Source of the DNA: Clostridia bacterium
GTDB taxonomy: Bacteria; Bacillota_A; Clostridia; Christensenellales; Aristaeellaceae
Direction of reading: 5' to 3'
Assembly (NCBI GenBank): GCA_017525805.1
Contig: JAFXSH010000113.1
Coordinates: 1-64,000, forward strand
Length of the DNA: 64,000 nt
Shown in pieces: positions 20,460 to 29,844 of the stretch. How positions within the stretch are numbered: position 1 is the stretch's first letter; the number at the start of each line of letters is the position of its first letter. The position numbers were made by a program, and so were the translations under genes. A model generated the notes under the pieces. That model saw nothing but the letters and a program-made list of their open reading frames with translations. It did no database searches and was not told the DNA's origin.

Positions 20460-21506
20460 ATGATTGATCTGCTGCAAAAGGCCGTCAATATGGGCGGATC
20501 GGATATTTTTATCATCCCCGGCTCCTGCGCTATGGTAAAAGTGAACAACGAACTGGTTCCGTTGGATACCGCTCGCCTGCTGCCGACAGATTCCGAAAAG
20601 CTGGTAGAGGAAATGTACCTGCTGGCTCACCGGGACATCAAGCTGCTCAACCAGGAAGGGGACGACGATTTTTCCTTCGCCATCAAGGACGTGAGCCGTT
20701 TCCGCTGCAACGCTTACATGCAGCGCGGCACCGTGGCGGCCATCTGCCGCATCGTGAATTTTGAATTGCCACATGTCAGCGAATTGGGCATCCCGGACAT
20801 CGTCATGACCCTCTGTGCCCAGCGCAGCGGCATGGTGCTGGTCACCGGCCCCGCGGGCAGCGGCAAAAGCACCACCCTGGCCTGCATGATCGATAAGATC
20901 AACAGTGACCGCCAGGCCCATATCATCACCATTGAGGACCCCATCGAATACCTGCACCGCCACAAAAAATCCCTGGTGAGCCAGCGCGAAGTGCCCAACG
21001 ACGCGGCTACCTTCTCCCGCGCCCTGCGCGCCGCCCTGCGCCAGGCGCCGGACGTGGTGATGTTAGGCGAAATGCGCGATCTGGACACCATCCGCACCGC
21101 CATCACCGCCGCCGAAACGGGGCATTTGCTTTTGTCCTCCCTGCATACCATCGGCGCGGCAAAAACGGTGGACCGCATCATCGATACCTTCCCCGCCGAA
21201 CAGCAAACACAGATCAGGGTGCAGCTATCCATGGTGCTCAAGGCCGTTATCTCCCAGCGCCTGGTGCCCACGGTAAGCGGCGGCCGGGTGCCCGTGTTTG
21301 AAGTGATGACCGTGAACCCCGCCATCCAGAATATGATCCGCGACGGCCGCACCCACCAGATCGATAACGTGATTTACGGCGGCAGCGATAGAACCATGCT
21401 GTCCATGGACGCGGAGCTGATGCGCCTGGTGAAAGCGGGCACGATCACCAAGGAAATCGCCCTGCTGTACGCCGCCAACCCGGAAACGCTGGCAAAGCGC
21501 ATTTGA
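20460..21506 (+). CDS. PilT-type pilus ATPase
   Basis: A 348-residue hexameric ATPase of the PilT family. The N-terminal PAS-like domain is followed by Walker A GPAGSGKST (about 130-138), ITIEDPIEYLH near 162, Walker B VVMLGEMRDL (about 198-207) and the His box LLSSLHT near 223-229. The AIRAA-like tail has no clear equivalent. PilT proteins power pilus retraction. It is the only ATPase in this operon; no PilB/GspE extension ATPase is seen in the window. I prefer ATG at 20460 (MIDLLQKAV matches PilT starts) over GTG at 20451, though no strong ribosome binding site decides it. Confidence 0.9.
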   Translation: MIDLLQKAVNMGGSDIFIIPGSCAMVKVNNELVPLDTARLLPTDSEKLVEEMYLLAHRDIKLLNQEGDDDFSFAIKDVSRFRCNAYMQRGTVAAICRIVNFELPHVSELGIPDIVMTLCAQRSGMVLVTGPAGSGKSTTLACMIDKINSDRQAHIITIEDPIEYLHRHKKSLVSQREVPNDAATFSRALRAALRQAPDVVMLGEMRDLDTIRTAITAAETGHLLLSSLHTIGAAKTVDRIIDTFPAEQQTQIRVQLSMVLKAVISQRLVPTVSGGRVPVFEVMTVNPAIQNMIRDGRTHQIDNVIYGGSDRTMLSMDAELMRLVKAGTITKEIALLYAANPETLAKRI

Positions 21507-21533
21507 CATCACCATTCAGCCTGCGCAACATAT

Positions 21534-21569
21534 ATGAAAACAGCGCCCAAGGAGCGGCGCTGTTTTCAT
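21534..21569. terminator. Bidirectional terminator between pilT-like gene and the fusion gene
   Basis: A perfect 14-base stem, ATGAAAACAGCGCC (21534-21547) with its complement (21556-21569), loop of eight bases. It has A-rich and T-rich arms and lies between convergent genes, so it can stop transcription from both sides. Confidence 0.85.
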
Positions 21570-21581
21570 CTGTTTTGGACC

Positions 21582-22328
21582 CTATCTGCGGATCACCTTG
21601 CAATCCTTGACATAATCACCGTACTGATCCAGAAATTTCTGGTATTCCGTTTCCTCCGTGATCCACACGATGGCCCATACGTTTTCCACGCCGAGATTTT
21701 CATATGCCTTGTGCCGGTGATTGCCGTCATTCAGTTCAAATTCCCCTTCCACGTAGTGGACGATCAGCGGGGGCATATCGGCGTCTTTTTGGATAGCCTC
21801 TTCCAATTTCGCCACATGAATCGCGAACCAATCCGGATCGATCCGGTATTTCATTTCCGGTTCCGGCCCGGCACAGCGATGAAAAAGGTGCAGAGGGAAA
21901 ATGGCGGGGCTGAAATAATACCGGTCAAAAAGCTTCAGGCCGTCGGAAAAGGGGATGTTTCTCCCGTCCTCGTTGAGGTACAAATGGATCCAGGCGTCTA
22001 ACTTTTCCGCGTCCGCGTAAGCCTTGGCGGACGATAAAGCGGCGCTGTATTTCAGCATAGGAGCCTCCTTTCTGTTATAAACGATGCGCTTCACCGAATC
22101 ATAGGAAAGCGCGTAAGTTTCCATCAATTCCTCGATGGATTTCCCGTTTGTGAACGCGTCTCGCATGTCCGCGTTCCGCTCCCGGATGAACTGCTGATAG
22201 CCGGAGGATTCTCCCCAGGCTTTTTTCACGCTGCCCGCCGGGATGTAAATGGTTTCCCCGGACACATACTTTTGAATCTGCCGGAGCAGGTTTTCGGGAA
22301 AAATGTCCCGCGCGTTTCTGTAGCTCAT
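21582..22328 (-). CDS. CD3324-type HTH domain fused to a ParB-like domain
   Basis: A 248-residue protein in two parts. Residues 1-88 resemble the small CD3324 family with a Mor-like helix-turn-helix (SIEELMETYALSYDSVKRIVYN). Residues 91-248 carry a ParB/Srx-like pattern (PLIVHYVEGEFELNDGNHRHKA) in which the NDGNHR box is recognisable. Free-standing CD3324 proteins are about 90 residues long. The junction codons themselves contain a perfect AAGGAGG (22064-22070) five bases before an in-frame ATG (22056-22058), so a 158-residue short form is likely made too. The full-length start at 22326-22328 has AAAGGGGG upstream. Function unknown; the domains suggest DNA binding or nucleotide hydrolysis. 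Confidence 0.65.
   Translation of the reverse strand: MSYRNARDIFPENLLRQIQKYVSGETIYIPAGSVKKAWGESSGYQQFIRERNADMRDAFTNGKSIEELMETYALSYDSVKRIVYNRKEAPMLKYSAALSSAKAYADAEKLDAWIHLYLNEDGRNIPFSDGLKLFDRYYFSPAIFPLHLFHRCAGPEPEMKYRIDPDWFAIHVAKLEEAIQKDADMPPLIVHYVEGEFELNDGNHRHKAYENLGVENVWAIVWITEETEYQKFLDQYGDYVKDCKVIRR
22056..22070 (-). promoter_or_regulatory. Internal ribosome binding site and ATG inside the fusion gene
   Basis: AAGGAGG, five-base spacer, ATG, all in the reading frame of the long protein (codons for RKEAPM). It marks the start of the ParB-like half and would give a separate 158-residue product (21582-22058). Confidence 0.65.
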
Positions 22329-22432
22329 GGCTTCATCCCCCTTTCAAAAGGATTGTACGATATCGACGCCTGAAAAGCTATATCAATTTCATTTGCAATC
22401 GTTTTTTGCACAGCGTTTTCCCAACAGAACCA

Positions 22433-22461
22433 TTGTCCTGCCTCGCTTGATCTGATATAAT
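22433..22461 (+). promoter_or_regulatory. Promoter of the methyltransferase remnant
   Basis: TTGTCC (22433-22438), 17 bases, perfect TATAAT (22456-22461). A good GAGGTG ribosome binding site follows before the ATG at 22516, so expression signals survive although the gene does not. Confidence 0.65.
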
Positions 22462-22515
22462 AGGAAAGGTTTTACGTGCCGAAGACCGCGCCGCGAAAAA
22501 ACGAGGTGACCGGAA

Positions 22516-23026
22516 ATGACAGACGCCCAGCAGCGGGAAGCCGCCCGCCAATTCTTTTACAGATGGAACGGCAAAGGCCGCGAGGATGAGGACGCGCGCT
22601 CTTACTGGATCGAAATCCTTTCCAATATCACCGGCGTGGAGCGCGTAACGGAGCGCGTCGATTTTGAAAAGAAAGTGATCGGGCCGGACGGGAACAGTTT
22701 GTGGGAGATTGAAAAGCGATTATCGCTATTCCAAAGACATTGTTTACAACAGCTTCTCCTGGCCCGACCCCACGCCCGAACAAAAAGCCCAAATCGAGAA
22801 ACCAGTCCAGGCCATCTTAGACGCCCGGGCCCTGTACCCCGATTCCTCCCTGGCTGATTTGTACGACTCCCTGACTATGCCGCCGGAGCTGCGCAAGGCG
22901 CACCAGGCCAACGACCGCGCCGTGATGCAAGCCTACGGCATGACCATCAAGGAAACGGACGAGACCGCCTGCGTGGCGTGGCTGATGCGGCTGTATCAGG
23001 AAAAAACAGGCGAAACGCGTTCGTGA
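22516..23026 (+). pseudogene. DNA methyltransferase (type IIG/MmeI-like) remnant with internal deletion
   Basis: The first 60 codons (frame from 22516) read like the N-terminus of large class I DNA methyltransferases: FFYRWNGKGREDEDARSYWIEIL, then RVDFEKKV. Near 22700-22710 this frame loses resemblance, and in another frame from about 22709 the typical C-terminus of the same family appears: SDYRYSKDIVYNSFSWP, ILDARALYPDSSLADLYD, and MPPELRKAHQANDRAVMQAY. The whole catalytic middle, several hundred residues including the SAM motif and NPPY, is missing. This is most simply one gene that lost its centre with a frameshift. No partner restriction gene is nearby. Confidence 0.75.
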
Positions 23027-23120
23027 AATCCGGCAATGGCGGGTGAAAATGGGTTCGGACATGTTATCCACCCCTACAAAACGGATAGCGCGGCAATCGC
23101 CTATAGAAAGGATGCGGCTC

Positions 23121-25352
23121 ATGCGGTACGAAATTGATTTGAGAAACCAGTCTCTTTCTCCCGTGTACCCTTTGGGAGAGGATTTTTCCGGCGCTTCTCC
23201 CAATGGGGACGCGCTTTCCTTCAATAACTATTATTTGGAAAAGAACGGCAAGCCCTTCCTGGCCGTGTCCGGTGAATTTCATTACAGCCGCATGGACTTT
23301 CGGCGCTGGGAGGACGAACTGATCAAGATGCGCCTGGGCGGCGTGAATATCGTGTCCACCTACCTATTTTGGAACCATATCGAGGAAGAGGAAGGTTCTT
23401 TTGATTTCACCGGCTCAAAGGACCTGCGGAAATTCGTGACCCTGTGCGCGAAGCACGGCCTGTACGTGATCCTGCGCGTGGGCCCCTTCGATCACGGCGA
23501 GGTCCGCAACGGCGGCCTGCCCGACTGGCTGTACGGCAAGCCCTTCGAGGTGCGCACTACCAACGACGCGTTCCTCGCTTACGTGCACCGTCTGTATGGG
23601 AAAATCGGCGAACAGGTGCGGGGTTTATTCTTTAAGGATGGCGGGCCCGTGATCGGCGTGCAGCTGGACAACGAGTATATGCATTCCTCCGCCCCCTGGG
23701 AAATGACCACAGGCATTTCCGACGAGTGGGTTTCTCCCGGCACGGAAGGGGAAGCCTACATCTTAGCCCTGCGGGAAATCGCCCTTTCCTGCGGCCTGAT
23801 TCCCGCGTTCTTTACCGGCACCGCCTGGGGCGGCGCGGCCTATTCACCGAAGGTCATGCCACTGTGGGGCGGCTACGCCTACCGGCCCTGGATCTTCTAT
23901 TCCCACAAGGGCGAGCATCCCGCCACCGAAGAATATATTTATGAGGATTATCATCATAACGGCGTGACCTGCGCGGACGATTTCACCCCGGCATACGAAC
24001 CGGAAACCCGCCCCTACGCCTGCTGTGAAATGGGCGCGGGCATGATGTGCTGCTACTATTACCGCTTCATTTATCCATACAGGAGCGTGGACGCCCTGGC
24101 CAATATCAAGCTCGGCTCCGGCTGCAATTTCATCGGCTACTACATGTTCCAGGGCGGCACCAACCCCATGGGGAAAAACGGCGCGTACATGAACGAGGCC
24201 CAGGTGCCCAAGCGCTCCTACGATTACCAGGCGGCCTTAGGGGAATTTGGACAGGTGCGGGAATCCTATCGCCGCCTGAAAGCCATCCATTATTTCCTCG
24301 CATCCTTTGGCGACCGGTTAGCGCCTCTGGAAACGGTGCTGCCGGAAGGAGCCAGCCAAATCGACCCCAGGGACCTGTATACCCTGCGCTTTGCCGTGCG
24401 CGCGGACGGAAAAAGGGGCTTCCTGTTCCTCAATAATTTCCAGGATCACCGCGCCATGCCCGAAAAGAAGCATGAGGAAATCGTGCTGCATACTGCCGAT
24501 GAAGATCTCCTCTTCGATGTCAGCATCGCGTCCGAGGAAAACGCCATCCTGCCCTTCAACTTCGATTTGGACGGCATTTTGCTCAAGCAGGCCAACGCTC
24601 AGCCCGTGCTGCGCACCGTGATCGGGGGCCGGGCGACGTATGTGTTCATGATCCCCGACGGCATGGACGGCTCCTTCCGCTTTGAGGAAGGAACGGATAT
24701 CAAAGGCGGCAAAGATTTCTTTACCGTGCGCAAGAACGGAAAAGAAATCGATGTGCTGGCAATCAGCCGGGAAAAGGCGAACCGCATGTACCTGCTGAAT
24801 AACGGCGGCCTGCTCTTTACGGATGCCGCGCTGCTGGAGGATGAACAAGGCGCGCTGCGGCTGGAAACAACCCAGGCGGAAAACACGGTATATACCTATC
24901 CCGCCGATTTGCTCGGCGCTTCCACCCGGAAGGAAAACAACGGCTGCTTCGGGGCGTATCAAATCAATACGCGGGCCCGGGAAATCCCCGTCACGGCGGA
25001 ACCCGTCGCCCCCCACCGCTGGGTGCTGAAGATGCCGGAAGACGCCCTAACCGGTCTCAAGGACGCCCGGCTGCAAATCGATTATCGGGGCGATATCGGT
25101 ATGCTGTTCCTCGGCAATGAAATGGTCAGCGACAATTTCTGCAACGGGGACACCTGGGAATATGGGCTGATGGACGTGAAGGACAGGCTGCAGACGCCCT
25201 TCGTGCTGAACATCGCGCCGCTTCGCCAGGGAGCCGCGGTGAACGTGGAATCCGCCATGGCCGCGCGAAACGAAAAGGTGGACGCCCTGATCGCCGAATT
25301 GAACAATGTCCGCATTCAGCCCGTATACGAAATTTTAGTGAGGCAGATATGA
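23121..25352 (+). CDS. Glycoside hydrolase family 35 beta-galactosidase
   Basis: A 743-residue GH35 enzyme without signal peptide. The barrel carries GGPVIGVQLDNEY with acid/base Glu185 and a second catalytic Glu303 in CCEMGAG. All-beta domains follow to the C-terminus. It likely releases terminal galactose from imported oligosaccharides in the cytoplasm; exact linkage is unknown. The ATG at 23121 follows AGAAAGGAT; an upstream in-frame start at 23043 lacks support. The next gene overlaps its stop (ATGA), so both are coupled. Confidence 0.88.
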   Translation: MRYEIDLRNQSLSPVYPLGEDFSGASPNGDALSFNNYYLEKNGKPFLAVSGEFHYSRMDFRRWEDELIKMRLGGVNIVSTYLFWNHIEEEEGSFDFTGSKDLRKFVTLCAKHGLYVILRVGPFDHGEVRNGGLPDWLYGKPFEVRTTNDAFLAYVHRLYGKIGEQVRGLFFKDGGPVIGVQLDNEYMHSSAPWEMTTGISDEWVSPGTEGEAYILALREIALSCGLIPAFFTGTAWGGAAYSPKVMPLWGGYAYRPWIFYSHKGEHPATEEYIYEDYHHNGVTCADDFTPAYEPETRPYACCEMGAGMMCCYYYRFIYPYRSVDALANIKLGSGCNFIGYYMFQGGTNPMGKNGAYMNEAQVPKRSYDYQAALGEFGQVRESYRRLKAIHYFLASFGDRLAPLETVLPEGASQIDPRDLYTLRFAVRADGKRGFLFLNNFQDHRAMPEKKHEEIVLHTADEDLLFDVSIASEENAILPFNFDLDGILLKQANAQPVLRTVIGGRATYVFMIPDGMDGSFRFEEGTDIKGGKDFFTVRKNGKEIDVLAISREKANRMYLLNNGGLLFTDAALLEDEQGALRLETTQAENTVYTYPADLLGASTRKENNGCFGAYQINTRAREIPVTAEPVAPHRWVLKMPEDALTGLKDARLQIDYRGDIGMLFLGNEMVSDNFCNGDTWEYGLMDVKDRLQTPFVLNIAPLRQGAAVNVESAMAARNEKVDALIAELNNVRIQPVYEILVRQI

Positions 25353-28300
25353 ATAAAGCAAGGGTTTACGAGCAAAATGTCACGATCCCTACTTACAAAG
25401 CCGCCGAACCGGAAAAAAGTCCGCTGTTCATAGAAAAGCGGGCCTACCAGGGCTCCACGGGCAAGGTGTACCCCGTGCCGGTGACGGAGAAAATCGGCGA
25501 AACCAAAGAGGACGTGCAGTACAGGTCCGTGATCTTGGAAAACGATTACCTGTACGTGATGATCCTGCCGGAATTGGGCGGGCGCATCCAGCGGGCCCTG
25601 GACAAGACCAATAACTACGATTTTGTGTACTACAACCGGGTGATCAAGCCCGCCCTGGTGGGCCTGGCCGGGCCGTGGATCAGCGGCGGCATCGAATTCA
25701 ACTGGCCCCAGCATCACCGGCCCTCCACCTTCATGCCGGTGGATTATACCTTCTCTGAAAACCCCGACGGCTCCGCCACTGTGATTTTGGGCGAAACCGA
25801 CCGCATCAACGGCACCAAGGCCAACGCCGTCCTTACCCTGTACCCGGATAAAGCCTATATCGAGATCAAGGGCAGGCTGTTCAACCCCACCGATTATTCC
25901 CAAACCTTCCTGTGGTGGGCTAACCCCGCCGTGCATGTGAATGACCATACCTTTTCCGTATTCCCGCCGGACGTGAACGCCGTGATGGACCACGGCAAGC
26001 GGGCCGTTTCCACCTTTCCCATCGCCACCGGGGAGTATTACAAGGCCGATTATTCCGCGGGCGTGGACATTTCCCGCTATAAGAATATCCGGGTGCCCAC
26101 TTCCTACATGGCCGCCCATTCCGATTTCGATTTCGTGGGAAATTTCGACGAAAGCAGGGACGCGGGTCTGCTCCACGTGGCCGACCACCACGTGAGCCCC
26201 GGCAAAAAGCAGTGGACCTGGGGCTGCGGGCATTTTGGCCGCATGTGGGATAAGAACCTGACCGACGAAGACGGCCCCTACATCGAGCTCATGACCGGCG
26301 TGTACTGCGATAACCAGCCGGATTTTGCCTGGCTCAAACCCCAGGAGGAAAAGACCTTCACCCAGTATTTCATGCCTTATAAAACCGTGGGCCGGGTGAA
26401 CAACGCCACCAAAGATATTATTATCGGCGTAGATTATCTGGACGAACGCGGCAAGCCTATCGATCCCGACCCCTTTTCTTCCGGCAGGGAAGCCAACGAA
26501 ACTCTCCAGGAGAAAGCCGCCGCCGCCCGGATCAAGGTATATGCCACCGGCGCATACAAAAACGCGAAGATCGTCATTCGCTCCGGCGGGAACGTGATCT
26601 ATCAGAAAACCGCCGATCTGTCCCCCCAAGCCGCGTTCGTGGATACCGTAAAGGAACTGCGGGATTATGAAATAACGGTAACCGGCGAAAACGACGAATT
26701 ATTGTGCGCCTACAAAGAATACATCAAGGAAAACCAGCCCATTCCCGACCCCGCCGAGGCCCTGAAAAAGCCGGAAGAAATTCAGTCCCTGGAAGAATTG
26801 TATTTGGCGGGCCAGCATTTGGAGCAATACCGCCACGCCACCTTCCTTCCGTCCGACTATTATTTGGAGGGTCTGCGCCGGGACCCCACCGACATTCGCC
26901 TGAACAACGCCTACGGCCTTTATTTGCTCCGAAATACGCAAACCGAGGATTGCATCCCGTATTTCAAAGCGGCGATCAAAAAGCAGACCTGGCGCAATCC
27001 AAACCCCTACGCCGGAGAAGCGTATCTCAATTTAGGCTTGGCCCTGGAACTGCTGGGCAGACTGCCGGAAGCTTACGACGCTTTCTTCAAGGCCACCTGG
27101 AGCGCGGAAACGGCGGGTCCGGCCTATCATCATTTGGCCTGTATCCGCGTCAAGCAGGGCGATTTGAAAAAAGCCCTGCAATTTTCCGATGAAAGCCTGC
27201 TCCGGGGCTGGCACAACATGAAAACCCGTTCCCTGAAAGCCTCCATCCTGGCCCATCTGAACAAGGAGAGCGCTGAATATTGGAGTTTCCTGGAAGAAAG
27301 CCTGAAAATCGACCCCCTGTATTTGAGTTTGCTGTGCCGCCGCGAGGACAAAGCGGCCTTTGATAAAGCCACCGGCGGGCGGATCGAAGAATACCTGAAC
27401 GTGGCCTATGAATACATGGGGTTTGGTTTCTATGAGGACGCCATCAATATACTGAAACCCTGTCCGGCGGACAGCCCCATGAAGCATTACGCCCAGGCTT
27501 ACGCGGAAAGCCTGCTGGGCTTCCCCCCGTCCGCCGACCAGCGTTCTGCGGAAGCCGGTGAAAAGGCCCCTTCCGATTACTGCTTCCCCAACCGCATCAT
27601 AGAAAGCCTGATCCTGAAAAACGCTGTCTCGGTGCTGGAAAGCAGCGGACAAAAAGCGCCTATGGCCCATTATTACTTGGGCGAACTGCTCTACGATAAA
27701 AAACAGTACGAGCAGGCCATTTCCCACTGGCGGGAGGCCGTAAAAGCCAAGCCTGATCTGGCTCTGGCCCATCGCAATCTGTCCATCGCCTATTACAATC
27801 ACGGGGACAAAGAATTAGCCGCCCCGGAAATCGCGGAAGCTGTGCGGCTGGAGCCGGACAACAGCCGTTTCCTGTTGGAACAGGAGCAACTGCTCAAGCG
27901 CCTGGAACGTCCGGTCAAAGAACGGCTTTCCATCCTGGAAGCCCACAAAGACATCCTCCCCGATCAGTATGCCCTCATGCTTGCCTATATTTCCCTGCTC
28001 AATCAGAATGGGCAGCATGAAAAAGCGCTTGAATTGCTCATGGGCTATACCTTCCACGTATGGGAGGGCGGCGAAGGCAAGGTGGCAGACGAATACAAAA
28101 CCGCCCTGTTTGCTTTAGCGGAAAAGGCGCTGGCGGAAAACAAACCCTGGGAAGCCATCGCCTATGCCGAACGCACCCTATCCTATCCCGACAATTTGGG
28201 CGAAGGCAAGCTGGACAACGTGCCGGACAACCGGGCGTATTATCTCATGGGCTGCGCTTACCGCGAGCTGTGCAACGACGTGAACGCCAGGGACTGCTTC

Positions 28301-28606
28301 AAAAAAGCCACCGCCGGTTCCCAGACCCCCGAACCGGTGCGCTATTACAACGATCAGCCCTCCGATTATATTTACTGGCAGGGGCTGGCGTTTCTCGCAT
28401 TGTTCGATAAAGAAAAGGCGAAAAAGTCCTTCCATCAGCTCATCATCTTCGGGGAACGCCACCTGTTCGACAAAGTGGGCTATGATTTCTTCGCCGTGTC
28501 CATGCCCGAATTGGAGGTATACCAGGACGATATCCAAAAGCGCAGCGACGATTACTGCCGCCGCTTGATGGCCTTGGGCCGCAAGGGACTTGAAGCAATC
28601 GGCTGA
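25349..28606 (+). CDS. DUF5107 (aldose epimerase-like) protein with TPR repeats
   Basis: A 1085-residue cytoplasmic protein. Residues 1-360 form a DUF5107 domain with a galactose mutarotase-like beta-sandwich (MILPELGGRIQRALDK, GIEFNWPQHHRP, FLWWANPAVHVND). Residues 500-1060 are alpha-helical tetratricopeptide-like repeats, for example AHYYLGELLYDKKQYEQAIS and LALAHRNLSIAYYNHG. DUF5107 proteins accompany glycosidases in gut Firmicutes. Sugar binding plus a TPR scaffold suggests a sensor or assembly role, unproven. Coupled to the GH35 gene by ATGA. Confidence 0.8.
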   Translation: MNKARVYEQNVTIPTYKAAEPEKSPLFIEKRAYQGSTGKVYPVPVTEKIGETKEDVQYRSVILENDYLYVMILPELGGRIQRALDKTNNYDFVYYNRVIKPALVGLAGPWISGGIEFNWPQHHRPSTFMPVDYTFSENPDGSATVILGETDRINGTKANAVLTLYPDKAYIEIKGRLFNPTDYSQTFLWWANPAVHVNDHTFSVFPPDVNAVMDHGKRAVSTFPIATGEYYKADYSAGVDISRYKNIRVPTSYMAAHSDFDFVGNFDESRDAGLLHVADHHVSPGKKQWTWGCGHFGRMWDKNLTDEDGPYIELMTGVYCDNQPDFAWLKPQEEKTFTQYFMPYKTVGRVNNATKDIIIGVDYLDERGKPIDPDPFSSGREANETLQEKAAAARIKVYATGAYKNAKIVIRSGGNVIYQKTADLSPQAAFVDTVKELRDYEITVTGENDELLCAYKEYIKENQPIPDPAEALKKPEEIQSLEELYLAGQHLEQYRHATFLPSDYYLEGLRRDPTDIRLNNAYGLYLLRNTQTEDCIPYFKAAIKKQTWRNPNPYAGEAYLNLGLALELLGRLPEAYDAFFKATWSAETAGPAYHHLACIRVKQGDLKKALQFSDESLLRGWHNMKTRSLKASILAHLNKESAEYWSFLEESLKIDPLYLSLLCRREDKAAFDKATGGRIEEYLNVAYEYMGFGFYEDAINILKPCPADSPMKHYAQAYAESLLGFPPSADQRSAEAGEKAPSDYCFPNRIIESLILKNAVSVLESSGQKAPMAHYYLGELLYDKKQYEQAISHWREAVKAKPDLALAHRNLSIAYYNHGDKELAAPEIAEAVRLEPDNSRFLLEQEQLLKRLERPVKERLSILEAHKDILPDQYALMLAYISLLNQNGQHEKALELLMGYTFHVWEGGEGKVADEYKTALFALAEKALAENKPWEAIAYAERTLSYPDNLGEGKLDNVPDNRAYYLMGCAYRELCNDVNARDCFKKATAGSQTPEPVRYYNDQPSDYIYWQGLAFLALFDKEKAKKSFHQLIIFGERHLFDKVGYDFFAVSMPELEVYQDDIQKRSDDYCRRLMALGRKGLEAIG

Positions 28607-28637
28607 ATGCCGGTCAAAGATAAAGGAGGAACCCAAC

Positions 28638-29828
28638 ATGAAAAAACTGCCGCTGCTGCTCGCGCTGATGATGCTGCTTTCTCTTTCCCCCGTTCTGGCG
28701 GAAGGAGTAAACCCTTTCATGGAAGTGCCCGTGGATAACGAATCTCTGGAAACCCTGACCTACACCAAAGTGGATTTCGGCGCGGGCGCGGCTCTGCTGC
28801 GCTTCAAAGGCGCGTCGGGCAGCAAGCTGGTGATCAAGGTATATGCCGACAGCATGGAGGGCAATCCCATCGCCACCGCCGTGTTCATCTCCGTGACCAA
28901 GGAAAACCGCTGCAAGATCAATGCGGAGGGCGTACACGACCTGTACTTCACCTTCGAGGGGGAAGGAACCTTCACCTCCTGGCAGGCGTATACCTCCCAG
29001 GAGGAAATCGACGCCGCCATCAAGGCGGAGCGCGGCACCGTGTACGAGGATCAGGTACCCTCCGCTTACACCGCCAGGGCCAGCCAGGGCGGGACCATTG
29101 AAAAATTTGTTTACGAGGCCCACGATTATTTCGGCGATAACTCCCTGTACGAAAAAACCGCTTTCGTCTATCTCCCCTACGGCTATGACGAAACCCAAGC
29201 CTACGATCTGCTGATCCTGTGCCACGGCATCGGCGGCAGCGAGTATGAATGGGGCATGACCGGCGAGGATTCCCGGGTAAAGCGCATCATGGACAACCTG
29301 ATCCAGAAGGGTGAAATCACGCCCTTCATCGTAGTCACGCCCAATGGCCGGGCGGGCAAGACCTCGGACCAGAACGCCTTTTACAGCTTCGATCAGGAAT
29401 TGCGGAATGACCTGCTGCCCGCGTTGGCGGCGAATTATGCCGTGGACATTACCGACCGCGAACGCTGCGCCATGGCGGGCCTGAGCATGGGCGGCATGCA
29501 GACCATTAACCTGGGCATCGGCAAGTGCTTGGACCTGTTCAGCGCGTTCGGCGCGTTCTCCGCCTGCCCCACCACCAATCCGGCTTCCATCACCGCCGCC
29601 ACCCTGAACGCCCATCCTGACCTGCCTGTGCGGGTGTTTTACAGCATCTGCGGCAACGAGGACGGCATCGCCCACGCCAGCACCTCCGCCGCTGTGGACA
29701 CCCTGGCCCCCCTCACCGGCCAATTGAACGAAAAGAATTTCATCCTTCAATACGTGCCTGGCGGGCATGATTTCGGGGTATGGTACTTGGGCTTCTACAA
29801 TTTCGCCCGGATGATCGGTGAGAAATGA
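28638..29828 (+). CDS. Secreted esterase (CE1/esterase D-like)
   Basis: A 396-residue exported protein: signal peptide [21 protein letters not shown] without lipobox. Residues about 20-150 look like a beta-sandwich accessory domain. The C-terminal alpha/beta-hydrolase resembles feruloyl or acetyl xylan esterases of family CE1, with [12 protein letters not shown], nucleophile Ser283 in GLSMGGM and a His in PGGHDFGVW. It probably removes ester groups from plant polysaccharides outside the cell. AAAGGAGG precedes the chosen ATG at 28638. Confidence 0.85.
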   Translation: MKKLPLLLALMMLLSLSPVLAEGVNPFMEVPVDNESLETLTYTKVDFGAGAALLRFKGASGSKLVIKVYADSMEGNPIATAVFISVTKENRCKINAEGVHDLYFTFEGEGTFTSWQAYTSQEEIDAAIKAERGTVYEDQVPSAYTARASQGGTIEKFVYEAHDYFGDNSLYEKTAFVYLPYGYDETQAYDLLILCHGIGGSEYEWGMTGEDSRVKRIMDNLIQKGEITPFIVVTPNGRAGKTSDQNAFYSFDQELRNDLLPALAANYAVDITDRERCAMAGLSMGGMQTINLGIGKCLDLFSAFGAFSACPTTNPASITAATLNAHPDLPVRVFYSICGNEDGIAHASTSAAVDTLAPLTGQLNEKNFILQYVPGGHDFGVWYLGFYNFARMIGEK

Positions 29829-29844
29829 GCAGGGAGGCACACAG

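Noticed and set aside
25316..26629. Long open frame antisense to the DUF5107 gene
   Set aside because: Shadow of the GC-rich codon pattern; the plus-strand protein has recognisable domains and the antisense product has none and no ribosome binding site.
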